Shown in pieces: positions 47,149 to 58,507 of a DNA stretch of 64,000 nucleotides. A program made the translations under genes and the position numbers. The DNA lies in contig CM044957.1 of assembly GCA_024516035.1 (NCBI GenBank), forward strand, positions 24,555,928 to 24,619,927, read 5' to 3'. The notes under the pieces were generated by a model. It was not told the DNA's origin and did not search any database. It saw nothing but the letters and a program-made list of their open reading frames with translations. The first letter of the stretch is position 1, and every line of letters begins with the position of its first letter. The stretch is from Bactericera cockerelli (lineage: Eukaryota > Arthropoda > Insecta > Hemiptera > Triozidae).

Positions 47149-47395
47149 ATATCCTAACCTCTAGCATCTACACCTCCGCTATCCTAACCTCTAGCATCTA
47201 CACCTCCGATATCCTAACCTCTGGCATATACACCTCCGGTATCCTAACCTCTAGCATCTACACCTCCGCTATCCTAACCTCTAGCATCTACACCTCCGCT
47301 ATCCTAACCTCTAGCATCTACACCTCCGATATCCTAACCTCTGGCATATACACCTCCGGTATCCTAACCTCTAGCATCTATACCTCCGGGTCCGC
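47149..47395 (+). repeat. 30-bp minisatellite over the CFAP61 stop region
   Basis: About eight units of TATCCTAACCTCTAGCATCT plus ACACCTCCGC/G. It begins nine bases after the unc-104 exon 13 boundary and ends over the last codons and stop of CFAP61 on the other strand. Confidence 0.9.
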
Positions 47396-50300
47396 GCCTA
47401 CCAGCCCTATCCTCCTGGCCGTAGTGGAAGCCCCGTGTGTGGCATCCTCTGCCAACATGTACGCTAGCTCCCGGGTCTGCTCAGCCTCTGTGCCCGGCAG
47501 GTGATAGCCTCTCTGCGGCAGGCTAGGGTCACTGCAGGTGTCACCCAGGTCCCTCCTGGGCGTGTGATACCGATTCTCCGGCAGTATCTTCTGCATGACC
47601 CCCGCTGTGGCATACACCGGCAGCTGATCTGCGTGCCTCTCCAGAAACTGCACCACCCTCCGCACCAGGACTTGGTATAGCTGCTCCTGACTCAAGTCTT
47701 CATGAAGGATTTCATAATCCACGAACGCTCGCCGTATTTCGACACTTATGTCTAGACAGTGTTTTGGGTTTGCCATACTTGATTTAAGTTTCTCGATGAG
47801 AGAAGACAGTGTTGTGTCCTCATTGTTTGGCATGTGGAACAAGCTGGCAACACTATCGAGGAAGCTGTTGAAGTTAAAATGGTAGAGTGCCAGGGCCCAG
47901 GGCTGCTCGAAGTAGTCGTACAGATCAGGAATAGGATCCGCGCTATGACGCTGGAGGATATTGTTCAGGAGACCTGGGTTAAAAATCAAAGAAATGGTAA
48001 AATAAGTATTCAAATAGGATTGTTAGGTAATTAAGATTATTTAAATAAGTCCAATTAATTATTTCTTCTTCTTTCAATTTGCCTTTTCCCAAATTTACTT
48101 GGAATCGGCATTGGCCAACCTTTCCACTTGGTTGAGTTTGGTTGGTTCTGGCACTCCTACTTACAAATTTTACGGATGGATGCTTTTCCTAACGCCAACC
48201 CTGTTTAGGGCGCCACCGATTATGTTATTTTCTTTTGGCTTGACATGGGCTGCCACCGTATTTGTTTAAGATTTTCTTGTCTAGAGAATTTGCCGAATGA
48301 ACCTCTGTATTTTAATCTTTTAAAAGCGACATGAGGTCTTAAATTTGGGTGGTAGTCTATTTAGTTCTTAACACTAATGTGTCAGAGCACTGTTAGTTTC
48401 TACACTTCTTTTTATCTTATAGTAACAATTTTATCTAGTGTTTTGAACCTCATAATTAAACTTGACACAATGCCTCAAATGAGGGTGTTCATTTTGACAG
48501 TAATTCAAATTTGTTTGCATATGGTAGTTGTCTAGAAAATGGAATCCACTCGCCTGCATGTTTTCCGTAGAGTGCCACAGTGTTGGCAACGTGTAGAGGA
48601 CGAGTACTGACACAGGTGATCTCGGTGAGAGTCCTGTACTTGTCGAAGATGAGCTGGAAATAGCCTCGAGGGTGCTCCCTTGATATCTGCCCAGTCGTAA
48701 CTGTGAAGTACTCCTCGGGCATTCCACATCCGCTGTTCCATTTTTCGCCTGCAGAGTTATGTTCAAGGTTTAAAGAACCATGAAACGATAGAACAATTGA
48801 TAGTACAAAGATCTGAGTTCAAGTCGTTCACTGGTTCTATTTTTATTGTGCTTTTTAGTAGCGGCATAAGCTACGCCGAACTGTTTCTATGGTCTGGAAC
48901 TGGGCCATTTTGGAAATCTATAACACAAACAGAGCTCTTCACAATTCGTTTAGGCCCACAGAGTTTTCTGAATGATTTGTACTGCTTTGGCGAATTTAGC
49001 GAGTTATTACAAATAAATTATTTTGATTTTGCTGTTTTTATTAAAATGATCCAGAACTTGGATTGCATTACATACTATTCACCTGGTTTATGTACATGTA
49101 GGTAGTAATAACCTCCCGGTAGTGTACATCGCTCCACCAGACATCTCTTGTATTCCGGTAACTCATCATTATCATATGTGTGGTTGGAGTTCAGAAACTT
49201 CCTCAGCTGTCTACTCATATCTTCTCCGATTTCTACCTGACTGAAGTATTTCGTATCCTCGGCAAAGAGTCTAAAAAGAACATCACATGATCAGTATTAC
49301 TGACAGTAATTCAATACTAAAGCTCGAAAACCAGGATTTCTTTTGCTATTTTTTTTTTTTTTTTTTTTTTTTGTATTTTTATTGAAAATACAAATGACCA
49401 TTTTTAAGAGTGTCTGAAAAGAAATCTTTGGTTTTTTAATATTTTATACTATACAAAAGTTATAATCTGTGCCAAATTTCTTTTGACAAGACGATTTTAG
49501 GTCGAAAATTTCCTCAATACCGTCGGCTAATTTGTATGCATCTCATTACATACCTACTGTTGTATCTAGTAGACAGCCCCACAGCATAAATGTTAGGCAC
49601 ATTAGTCCGATAGTGCGTGTCAATCAGGATCTTCTGATACATCAGCACCTTGGCCCCATTTAGTGCATTGCACAAAGTTCTTTCAAGTCCTGCTGCTGCG
49701 AATACAAACACAGTGCAGCACTGAATAAGAACCACTTTCATGTCTTCTGTTTTAATCTTCACCCAAGTCACTCTTCCTGAAGAAATTCCATAGTTGTAGA
49801 TGCGAGCATTACGTAACAGAATCACTTGGTTGGTAGTCAGTTCCAGTAAGATAGATAGAGTCACTTCAATATTGTCGAGAGTGAAAAATGGATAGTTGGA
49901 ATGAGTGCTGTCTTCACAATTCATCGCTATGTTCTGTGGCTCGACGAGGATGATTTTGTACCCTGTTGATTTTTGAACAGTAGTGTGTGAGATAGAAATA
50001 GCTAGGATGTGATGGTCCCAGCTTGCCATAGCCTACTAAACACTCAGTTGGTCTGTGAAACTAGAACATCTATCTTGAAAACATGTTGCTTTGAATTTAG
50101 AAATTCTATATAGGGTATAGCTAGTTCACTAAAAGTTTATAAATAGTCTTCCTATCAGACTAATGCTCATACATAATTCCCCAGTCATTAGTACCTTTGA
50201 TACATTGAAAGTGAGACATTTTTTAGTATAGAAAAAATAAGCAATTTTTGGTGCCATGATAGTTGTCTTATCCCGTATTGACAACTTGCCTGAATAGTTT

Positions 50301-53300
50301 ACTTGGTTATCTTGGACTTGAAATCTTTATCGAGGGAATGAATAGGTTTTTTACACTTAGGGAAACTATGAAATACTCAGTGTTACCTGCTCGTCGGGTT
50401 CCTAAAGATAGAACAGCTTGCACACACGCAAGGGCCCCCAGACAATTCCCTAGGATCAGTATAGAGTTACATTCTCTTCTATTATGGGAAGCAAACGGTC
50501 TTCTCTTTACCAGGTGCTCCACATAGTCCAGGCCTCTGCCTGCCTCCTCCATGTTAGAGATACAGAACACATTGTGCAGACTAGGAAAGTCTTCCAATTT
50601 TTTATCAGGTGCATTTAGGTCTGCTTCACAATTCTTATGGGAATTGTGTTTGTGCTCCTGAGTGAATATCTGAAAGGCGTCTTGTCTTGTCGTGTTTGCA
50701 CGGCATGCTGCGATCTGAACTGAATCACTGCTATCTACCTGTTTCACAGTAATCTTACTAACAGAGCGCAGTGATGGTCTCAGACGGGGAGCAAGGAAAA
50801 GGTATTCATAGTTCTGTTTGTACTCGCTGTTGTTTATCGTGATGTATTTTTCCTCTGTATTGATCTCCGTGACCGCGCCAGTTCGCACCGTCACCCACAT
50901 CCCCATGTCCATACGTGCCGTCTGGCTCCACTCTGTCTCTCCATTACCCACCATGACAGAGTCTACCAGCTCCTGGTACTTGTGTGGCCTGTGCCACAGG
51001 TCATGCTCCGATATGAGAGTTAGCCTGGTGAAGCAAGGATCTGCAGGGGTTCGGTCATAGATGAGACTCTCTAGGAAAGACAGCCCGGCGGGGGATGCGC
51101 CTACCACCACAGCGCGGACATGATTCGTAGCATAAAGTATTGAAGAGATTCTCTTGTTGACAAAGTACAAAGAAGATGGGACTTGTCTATAATCTTGCCC
51201 CGATGGATAGTCCACTAGTTCACGAGGTCTCATAGGGAACATCATCTGAATAATATCCGGAATGACTGTGGTAGGTTTCAGAACATTGTGAAAGTAATAG
51301 AGACAAGATAAATCCAACTGACGAAGGATTTCTTTCAGTATGAAGCGTCCATGCGTGAGGAAAGGATAAGACAGAACGATGTATTTGATAACAGCTTGAT
51401 CATAGTGGTGGTAAGCGTTGTAGTTCATAACATCATGGATCACGAATTGGGCCTCCATGCAGCTGAAGTTCATCTCACTAGAAATCAGAGCAAAGCCTGA
51501 GGGCGAAACAAAAATCTAACATGAAGACACCTGTACTTTATTCAATTCCAAAGCTTCATGGGAAAAAGATTTGAAAACCAAATGACATCATCAACATTTA
51601 TTCCCAGAATAGGTGCTAAAAAGAATCTCTACAACTGTGACATGAAAACACAAAAAAATCCAACAGTTTCATACGTTTAGTACCATGCTCTTTAGTTCTT
51701 ACCAATAATGTTATGAGTGTCCACACAAATCGTAAGCATCCTGATCGTCGGATTGTCGTTTGGACGACTCAAATATGCAAAAACTTCCTGCATGATCGTT
51801 TTCTTGTGTTCATAGTACTCCAGTAGCGAAGCTATGTGTTTGGAATCACTGGCCGCACTCGCCCGCACACTGACCGCACCCAGTGCCGCAGCCTTGCTCA
51901 GTGCGTACAGCTCGTTAGGATACAGTCTGTTCTGTTTGAGGGATACGTGGTTCATGAATTGAAACAGTGGGCTGGTTCGGTTGGATGGAGTGGATGCAAA
52001 GCACAAGTCACAGTCTATAAATACACTATAGGTTTTAACACGTAGACGACCGGGTGTACCACCGGTGGTACACGCACGTTCGTACGGAATGGAAGGTGTA
52101 CCACCGGTGGTACACCCAGTCGGATAGCCGTATTATCGCCGGTCCCACAAGAGAATTCACGAGAAACCATGCCGGTCATCTAAGTGTCAATGTGGAGAAA
52201 GCTATAAAACTGTTTCAATTGGTTTACACTTTCACGAATCAATTTGAAAATATTTACTTAAGGCAAAAGGATTAAATTTAAGATAAGCCAGACTGTCCCT
52301 CAAGTTGGACTTTAGTTCGCTGTGAATGGTTGAAACTCCTAGTTGATGGAGGGTCTGGCCAATCTTCAATTTAATTTAAATATTAAATCTGTTTCATAAT
52401 GAGACCCCAAGTTCCCTCGAGAACAGGTGACCATATAATATGTGGTTTGCTTCCAGCAGAAACATTTAAATTTGAGCTAACTTTAATTTTGAAATCTCCC
52501 TAAAATAGTACCTATAAAACATCACTTGAAGTCTGTTAGCATATTACCTGGACAGTAGTTCCGAAACACAGCTTTCAGAATAATAGGAATAGTATATTCA
52601 TGACTGCTTTCTACCGCAAATACGGATATAGCAAAGGCTGCTGATGTCAATGATATATCTTCATAAGTTAATCCTCCATTCTTTGAATCGCCTGAAAAAT
52701 GAGAGGTAACAAATTAATCTGAAAATATTTGCTTAGTTCCCCCGAGAAGAAGAGACAATTCAATAATTCATTCTGAATGAACTCTTTAATTCATTGATGT
52801 TTTATGAAACTCTGGGATATAACCTATTTCTTCATGAACTTTTATTGAATTTTTTGTATATTCTCTAGAATTGTTTAATCAACACTTCGTCCCTTTTTGT
52901 CTATTAAGCTACTGAAAGTCCTACTTTGGAGTGGAGATTTTACTCAGCTTCCTTATTTACTTACCTTCAGTTTCTTCTAGCGTGTCTGAAGCAGGAACAC
53001 TGTGGTAGCTGGTATCAGAGATAGAGTCACTGATGATATTTTCGTGACTGGCATTAGAATCTTGACTAGACGCTGTCTTGTTTTCCTTCAGGATGTACAG
53101 GCTAAAATCGAAACTATCTTGAAGATCTTGTAAATGTACGCGCTTATCCAGGATCATGAAAGCCACGACCCTATCTCCCTTGAGAGCCACTAGCCGCAAG
53201 CGGTGCTCTGCGTCGTGAGGTTCTGTAATCATTTTAACAAGCATGCTCGCGTTTACTCAACAGTTTATAAATAAATCCCACACCTAGAGTATTTACCCTG

Positions 53301-56300
53301 GTCAAGTGGGAGTAAAGCAATAGGTGACCTGTTTAGTGTGATCCTAAACACAAGATGAATCAGCTTTCTACGTCTTTCTCTTCGTCATTTTGTAACTCCC
53401 AGAGACACACAATATCTCGCTCTTTATATTACATTATTTCTGGGGGTCTTTTCTCAAAAAAAAAGAGAAATTCCTATGTGCTGCGTCCATTATTTAAAAC
53501 TACATATTGCACCCCATTTGGCTCACTCTTCACTTTCAAATACATCTGCTGCCCTTAGGAAGTTTAGCAGGTATTTTATGGGTTCAGAGTGTATTGTTTC
53601 CAACTCTTGTCCTGGATATCCAAGAGTTTGGAGCCTTATCTCGTTCTTTAGTAACGGCACAACCTTACTGTTCCAAATTGCTCTTTAACTTAAAGATATA
53701 CTATTGGCTTTTGAATTGAATTACCAAGTAACTCTTTGATTAACTGAGGAGTATACGAGACTCTAGCTTCCGGCTGTTTCTGTGCCAGGATTTCCATGAT
53801 GTAGTCCGTCTGTTCGATTTCCGCCCATCGTATTTTTATTTCCGGTAAAGTCCAGGATCTGAAACAGCACGTCACTTGTCAGATTTTCCTCGTCTATTTT
53901 TCACTTTATCTGAATAAGTTTCTACTATTGTATATTTACAAAAATATATATTATATATTGCAGGAACTTGCCGATTTCAGGTACTTCTAGGAGTTCCTAC
54001 AGCTCTTAGGAACTTCTAGAAGTTCCTGACTAGGGATGGGTAGAACTGATCGGAGCCATTTCAGTGAAATGGCTCTATCAAGACACAACTGAGTTGGTTC
54101 CGGTCACCTCTGAGAGAGATGGCTCCGAACATCTCAGTAACAGTATCACTTGGCTCTACTGGCTCAGTACATAGGTGTAATATAATATATTATGAAACCA
54201 CTGAGATGGCACTGAGATGGCTCTACTGGCTCAGTACATAGGTTTAATATAATATATTATGAAGACCACTCATATACTTTGTATGGATTTGTAGAATCTA
54301 AATAAGTAAATAATACAAACATCTTATACTCAGACAAGGAGAATTGAAACGTTTACTTGAAAGAGAAAAAGTGACTCCGCCCCTTTCTTCTACCCCTCGT
54401 ACACAGATTTCTAAACTTAACACGTTGAGCGCTCAGAACCAAGAATATCAAGATTATCAAGAGAAATAATTCCTGTTATTATAATAATAATAATAATTCC
54501 GTGTCCGTGAGTTAGGTATTGATACCTAAGTCACGGTGGTGAGACGATTATATGGACGCTTAGATTTTAATGTCTAGGCTCCTTTCATGTCCATTGATTC
54601 TATTTGGTTTTAACGTCCTGACTTGAGGTAGACAGGACGGGGGTTTTACCCTCCATTCGCTGGGAATCGTACCAGCTACCCACATTAACCTCACCTAGCC
54701 TGGGTAGGGCCGGAATTGCCAGCCTCACAGGTTCGGAGGGAACAGAATTTTCTGTGCGAAAAGTCTGCTCCAACCGGGAATCGAACTCAGGATCTCTGGA
54801 CTACTGGCAGTAGTCACAACCGTCACGCCACGGAGGCTGGCTATGCCACGGAGGCTGGCTATTCCTGTTATTAACGTGAAATAATTCCTTCTTAACAAAT
54901 ACATTGAGGGCTTACTGGCTTAGAGAATCCTATGAGGGCTTACTGGCTTAGAGAAACCTATGAGGAAGCCAGCCTCGATGGCATGTTGAATACACCGGTT
55001 CCCTTCAGAACACCGAAGTTAAGCGACATCCAGCGAGGTTAAGACTTGGATGGGTAACCATTCAAATTCTAATTCTCGTGACGCTGGCTTTTCCCGGCCC
55101 CACTCAGGCTGGGTGAGGTCAATGTGAGTAGCAGGTTTGTGAGTTTCCTGCGAATGGAGGGTAAAACCCCCGTCGTGATATGACCATGGCAGTTGAAAGC
55201 GACGTTAAACCCCACTTAAAAAAAAAAAACCTATGAGGGCTTACTGGCTTAGAGTATAAAAAAAACTAAAGTCATATTCGTATATAAAAAACCCCCATGT
55301 GAGTTTTGATACCAGTTGATAATATATCAGAAAAGCCCCCACCCATGGAGGTTCGCAGCGCTCAACGTGTTAATTAAGGGAGTCTTAGGTTTTTACTAGA
55401 AAGAAAGGAAGAAGCAACGGGCCAACTGGTTCAGTAATAAGAATACGATTAAAAGCAAAGATCATACATAACATTAATTCAGTAGAATATCATGAAAAGA
55501 AAATAAATTATGTACCTATCTGGTAACAGGGAAGGTTTCAAGGTTTACACCATACACCAATTTTCGTACTGTCACTGAAGTTCAGCAACCTCCAGCCGAG
55601 GTTAAGAGCTTGGATCGATGGGTGTGGGTGGGTGTTCAAATCGAACCCTCGTTATGCTGGGTATTACCAGTCCCACTCGGGCTTGGTGAGGTTAATTTGA
55701 GTAGGTGGTTTGAGAATTCCAGCGAATCGGGGGTAAATCCCCCGTCAAAGCAGCTACTCATTTCTGCTGGGGATCGAACATTTTTGCCTAGCTGGGGATC
55801 GAACCCAGGTCACCATGCGTGCAATGCATAGTGCGCTAACTCTTTCGGCCACGGTGATAGTAAATCTAGATAATTTATTTTATCAATATTAAATTTATAG
55901 TATTGCTACATTATTATGTATATATAGTTGTGGCTAGAACTGCTAGAAGTGCTGCGCTTTCACAAGGCATGTCCGTGTTTGTTGAAAGAAAGTTTTGGGC
56001 ATCGCGCTGGCTCAAATGTACACACTTTTTGAGAATGCAACTACTGTCCTGGTTCACCTGTTACGTCCTGGTAAATAGACCAGACAGACTAAAAGAATTT
56101 GCTTGAGATCTCGGCTCGGAATTGTTAGATGCTAGAGATCATACAAGCGTGGTTATCCCTAGAGACTATTTCCTATCTAATAATGAAAATATTACAGAGA
56201 GAAACCTCTGTTCCGAATTCATAAAAGTTATCATATTTGTGCTAAAAAATTTCGTGATGTCAGCACTACTTTGAGTAGTTGTGACATCACGTTAGATTGA

Positions 56301-56647
56301 GTAAAGCGAGTTTGACTCGCTTTACTAAATCTTTGCTGAACTTTGGACTTAAACCACTGACCCTCAGGTTACAAGCCCGCCGCCTTACCAATCCATTTTT
56401 GATTATTTATATTCCCTCAGCTCTTCCTTCATTAAAACTTTACCCTCTTACTTTCTACGGGCCTGATTGTTAGTTATTTCCTATTTATAATCTGAAAGTA
56501 AATAGGTCCTACATAGTACATAAACAATACGATTGCAACAGCACCAAAATTCTTTTTCGTATAGAGAGAGAGAGAGAGAGAGGGAAAGAAAGAAAGAGAG
56601 AGAGAAAGACAGAGAGAGAGAAAAAGAAAGAAAGAGAGAGAGACAGT

Positions 56648-56689
<42 letters not shown>

Positions 56690-58326
56690 AAGAGAGAGAG
56701 AGAGAGAGAAAAAAAAATATGCTCTCTCTTTCTCCCTCCAGAGAGAGATAGAATGAGGAAAAACAAACAAAATATTGTCACAATTCAAATTAATGTTAAA
56801 ATGAATGAGATGAGGGGAAGGAGCCTGTTGAACTTTGACCTGAACTGACTAACCCAGGTGTGATATCATTGATATGTGTGACCGGGTGACCGGGTGATCG
56901 GGTGATCGGGTGAGCCAGTTCACTGAAATGGCTCTTCTAAGTGATAGAGCGGGTATGAGCCATATCATTTCACTGAACTGTTTTTCCCATCTCTATTCCT
57001 GACTTGAAATTTTAATTCTTCAGGAACAACTGTCAACAGGAACAAGTTGTCATAAAAACATTTTTTATGAAAATATTCTTCATGATGTCTAGTGGCTAGA
57101 TTCTATTATTGAGATGTTCTGCACTGCACTGGGGGTAGCTCTAATCGGGAACTTCACGATTCGGCCCAAATTACCTGAGGAGACCTTTTCCATAGCATGA
57201 TTCGTCCCAAAACACACTATCAAGTTTTGATCCCACACAAAAAGTCCCACTTTCATTCTAACAAAAAGTCCCAATTTCATTCCACCAAAAAATCCCTATA
57301 AAATAGTATGGAAACGTTGCCCTGAAAGAACTGAGAACAATGGCGATGTTCACGATGTTATTGTTTTGAACTAGTAACAGTCATCTTTGTTATCAGTGTT
57401 TATTTGAGTGTTTGACAGTAGGGTTAGATAGAAGGCCATGCCTCAAGAATATAGTAGGATTAGGTAAAATACATAGAAGGCCATGCCTCAAGAATATAGT
57501 AGGGTTAGGTAAAATACATAGAAGGCCATGCCTCAAGAATATAGTAGGGTTAGGTAAAATACATAGAAGGCCATGCCTCAAGAATATAGTAGGGTTAGGG
57601 ATAATACATAGAAGGCAATGCCTTAGGTTTATAGTAGGGTTAGGTAAAATACATAGAAGGCCATGCCTCAAGAATATAGTAGGGTTAGGGTTAATACATA
57701 ATATAAGGCAATGCCTCAGGTTTATAGTAGGGTTAGTTAAAATGCATAGAAGGCCATGCCTTAAGAATATAGTTGGGTTAGGTAAAATACATAGAAGGCC
57801 ATGCCTCAAGAATATAGTAGGGTTAGGTAAAATACATAGTAGGCCATGCCTCAAGAATATAGTAGGGTTAGGTAAAATACATAGTAGGCCATGCCTAATA
57901 CATAGAAGGCCAAAGCCTGATATACATAGAAGGTAATTCCGTAATTTAATGTTGAATAATAAAAAATCCCTCAATATGTACGGTACTTCGAATGTTGCAC
58001 TGGGCCGAATCGTTCGGTGACCTTTTTTACCTGAAATCGAAAACCTTTTTCATAAACCTTTTTGGGCCGAATCGTAATGCGCCCCTCTAATCTTTTACCT
58101 GGAGTTCACATAGAATGGTAAACCGAACCGAGTGTCCTGGAATCGGGTTACTTTCCTCATGGGCCTGAAGTGTTGCAGCACGGCGGGGGCAACATCCACA
58201 TAGGGCGGAATGACCAGGAGCAGATGGTCTAGGGCGGGGTAGTGCTCGAACACATAGACCAGGAGCTGCTCCACACAGGCCTGGCACTCAGGACTCCAGG
58301 CCAGCAGGTGCACGAACACTGCGTTC
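47378..58326 (-). CDS. CFAP61: CFAP61, cilia- and flagella-associated protein 61 (ten exons, 5' end missing)
   Basis: Exons in transcription order: 58326-58099, 53858-53725, 53255-52965, 52691-52548, 52014-51703, 51496-50387, 49962-49554, 49270-49083, 48748-48554 and 47973-47378 (stop TAG). Every junction is in phase; about 1,200 residues are encoded, close to the ~1,240 of the human protein, with the N-terminus upstream. CFAP61 is an axonemal protein linked to radial spokes and sperm flagella. Visible parts: a GNAT-like N-terminal region (RLRLVALKGDRVVAFM), the large exon with a Rossmann-type dinucleotide fold (AVVVGASPAGLSFLESL and, later, NSILILGNCLGALAC), and a conserved C-terminal block (YYYLHVHKPG, LNNILQRHSADPIPDLYDYF). 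The intron after 48554 has a GC donor. The first intron seen here (53859-58098) holds a 3-kb hAT-like nest. Expression is expected in sperm and ciliated sensory cells. Identification is firm; the stop lies in a minisatellite, so the extreme C-terminus could be altered. Confidence 0.92.
52035..52190. mobile_element. piggyBac-like MITE with two 20-bp palindromes
   Basis: Left TTAACACGTAGACGACC and right GGTCATCTAAGTGTCAA are inverted ends (right TTAA mutated to TCAA). Two identical perfect palindromes GTGTACCACCGGTGGTACAC lie at 54 and 96 bases past 52000 (52054-52073, 52096-52115). Related to 3578-3701. It ends 20 bases from the CFAP61 exon acceptor at 52014. Confidence 0.75.
54482..54860 (-). 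mobile_element. tRNA-headed SINE family B with target duplication
   Basis: Reverse copy of the 39688 SINE, with (TTA)n tail at the low end and head GGGAATCGAACTCAGG complement near 54776. It is flanked by ATTCCTGTTATTA at 54469-54481 and 54861-54873. Confidence 0.8.
54966..55226 (+). mobile_element. 5S rRNA-derived SINE (SINE3 type) with target duplication
   Basis: The head matches 5S rRNA: GTTGAATACACCGGTTCCC, CACCGAAGTTAAGCGACATC, GACTTGGATGGGTAACC. Then comes the core GGCTGGGTGAGGTCAATGTG and GAATGGAGGGTAAAACCCCC, and a poly(A) tail. Target duplication AAACCTATGAGG at 54954-54965 and 55227-55238. Confidence 0.85.
55545..55745 (+). mobile_element. diverged 5S-derived SINE
   Basis: Retains GAAGTTCAGCAACCTCCAGC, GGTTAAGAGCTTGGATCGAT and the core GGGCTTGGTGAGGTTAATTT with GGGGGTAAATCCCCCGTC. 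It fuses directly into a minus-strand family A SINE fragment at about 55745. Confidence 0.65.
55745..55868 (-). mobile_element. SINE family A head fragment
   Basis: GGGGATCGAACCCAGGTCAC and GTGCGCTAACTCTTTCGGCC are the minus-strand tRNA-like head of family A. GGGGATCGAAC occurs twice in 30 bases, a small internal duplication. Confidence 0.6.
56285..56400 (-). mobile_element. SINE family D fragment
   Basis: Minus-strand: GTGACATCACGTTAGATTGA, TTTACTAAATCTTTGCTGAA and a box B-like CTGACCCTCAGG complement. Compare 6845-6999 and 19541. Confidence 0.5.
56560..56735 (+). repeat. (GA)n microsatellite
   Basis: GAGAGA with GAAAGAAAGA interruptions. Minus-strand Leu/Ser open frames across it are artefacts. 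Confidence 0.9.
57415..57935 (+). repeat. 45-bp minisatellite
   Basis: About 11 units of AGAAGGCCATGCCTCAAGAA, TATAGTAGGGTTAGGTAAAA and TACAT. Because the unit is 15 codons, frames stay open on both strands (174 and 193 codons); I do not regard either as a gene. It lies in the CFAP61 intron. Confidence 0.9.
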
Positions 58327-58507
58327 CTGTGGGAGGACAAACCACTATGATTATCACCGAGAGAGAGAAATAAAGATAAGATAGATAAATTGTTTTATTT
58401 AGAATCAATATACATATAGTTTACAAAGCAACACTTTCCCTAAGCTAATACATAAAATGTGGGCTTCTAAGGAAAGATTAATTTTTCTAAATTTATTTCT
58501 GACTACC

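Larger units (their letters stand above)
54417..55373. mobile_element. TTAA element interrupted by two SINEs
   Basis: TTAA at both ends with perfect inverted repeats AACACGTTGAGCGCT and AGCGCTCAACGTGTT. Own sequence includes repeated GAGGGCTTACTGGCTTAGAG units. Two SINEs (54482-54860 and 54966-55226) account for most of its length. It is nested in the hAT-like element. Confidence 0.75.
54031..56995. mobile_element. hAT-like non-autonomous element, host of a nest
   Basis: Left end TAGGGATGGGTAGAACTGAT, right end CAGTGAAATG-like sequence through TTTTTCCCATCTCTA, inverted to each other, and an 8-bp target duplication TTCCTGAC at 54023-54030 and 56996-57003. Internal subterminal repeats carry GAGCCATTTCAGTGAAATGG. 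No transposase seen. Other elements inside make up at least half of its length. Confidence 0.75.

Noticed and set aside
54009..54026. GGAACTTCTAGAAGTTCC palindrome as a heat-shock element
   Set aside because: Spacing of GAA/TTC modules is only partly right and the motif belongs to a repeated transposon-like sequence far from any promoter.
54966..55060. Possible 5S rRNA gene
   Set aside because: Diverged from 5S, continues into a SINE core with poly(A) and target duplications.
57415..57935. TTAGG-containing repeats suggestive of insect telomere sequence
   Set aside because: TTAGG occurs once or twice per 45-bp unit as part of a longer unrelated unit, not as a pure tandem array.
57393..57974. 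Open frames of 174 and 193 codons on both strands
   Set aside because: The 45-bp unit is a multiple of three, so frames stay open on both strands without selection.
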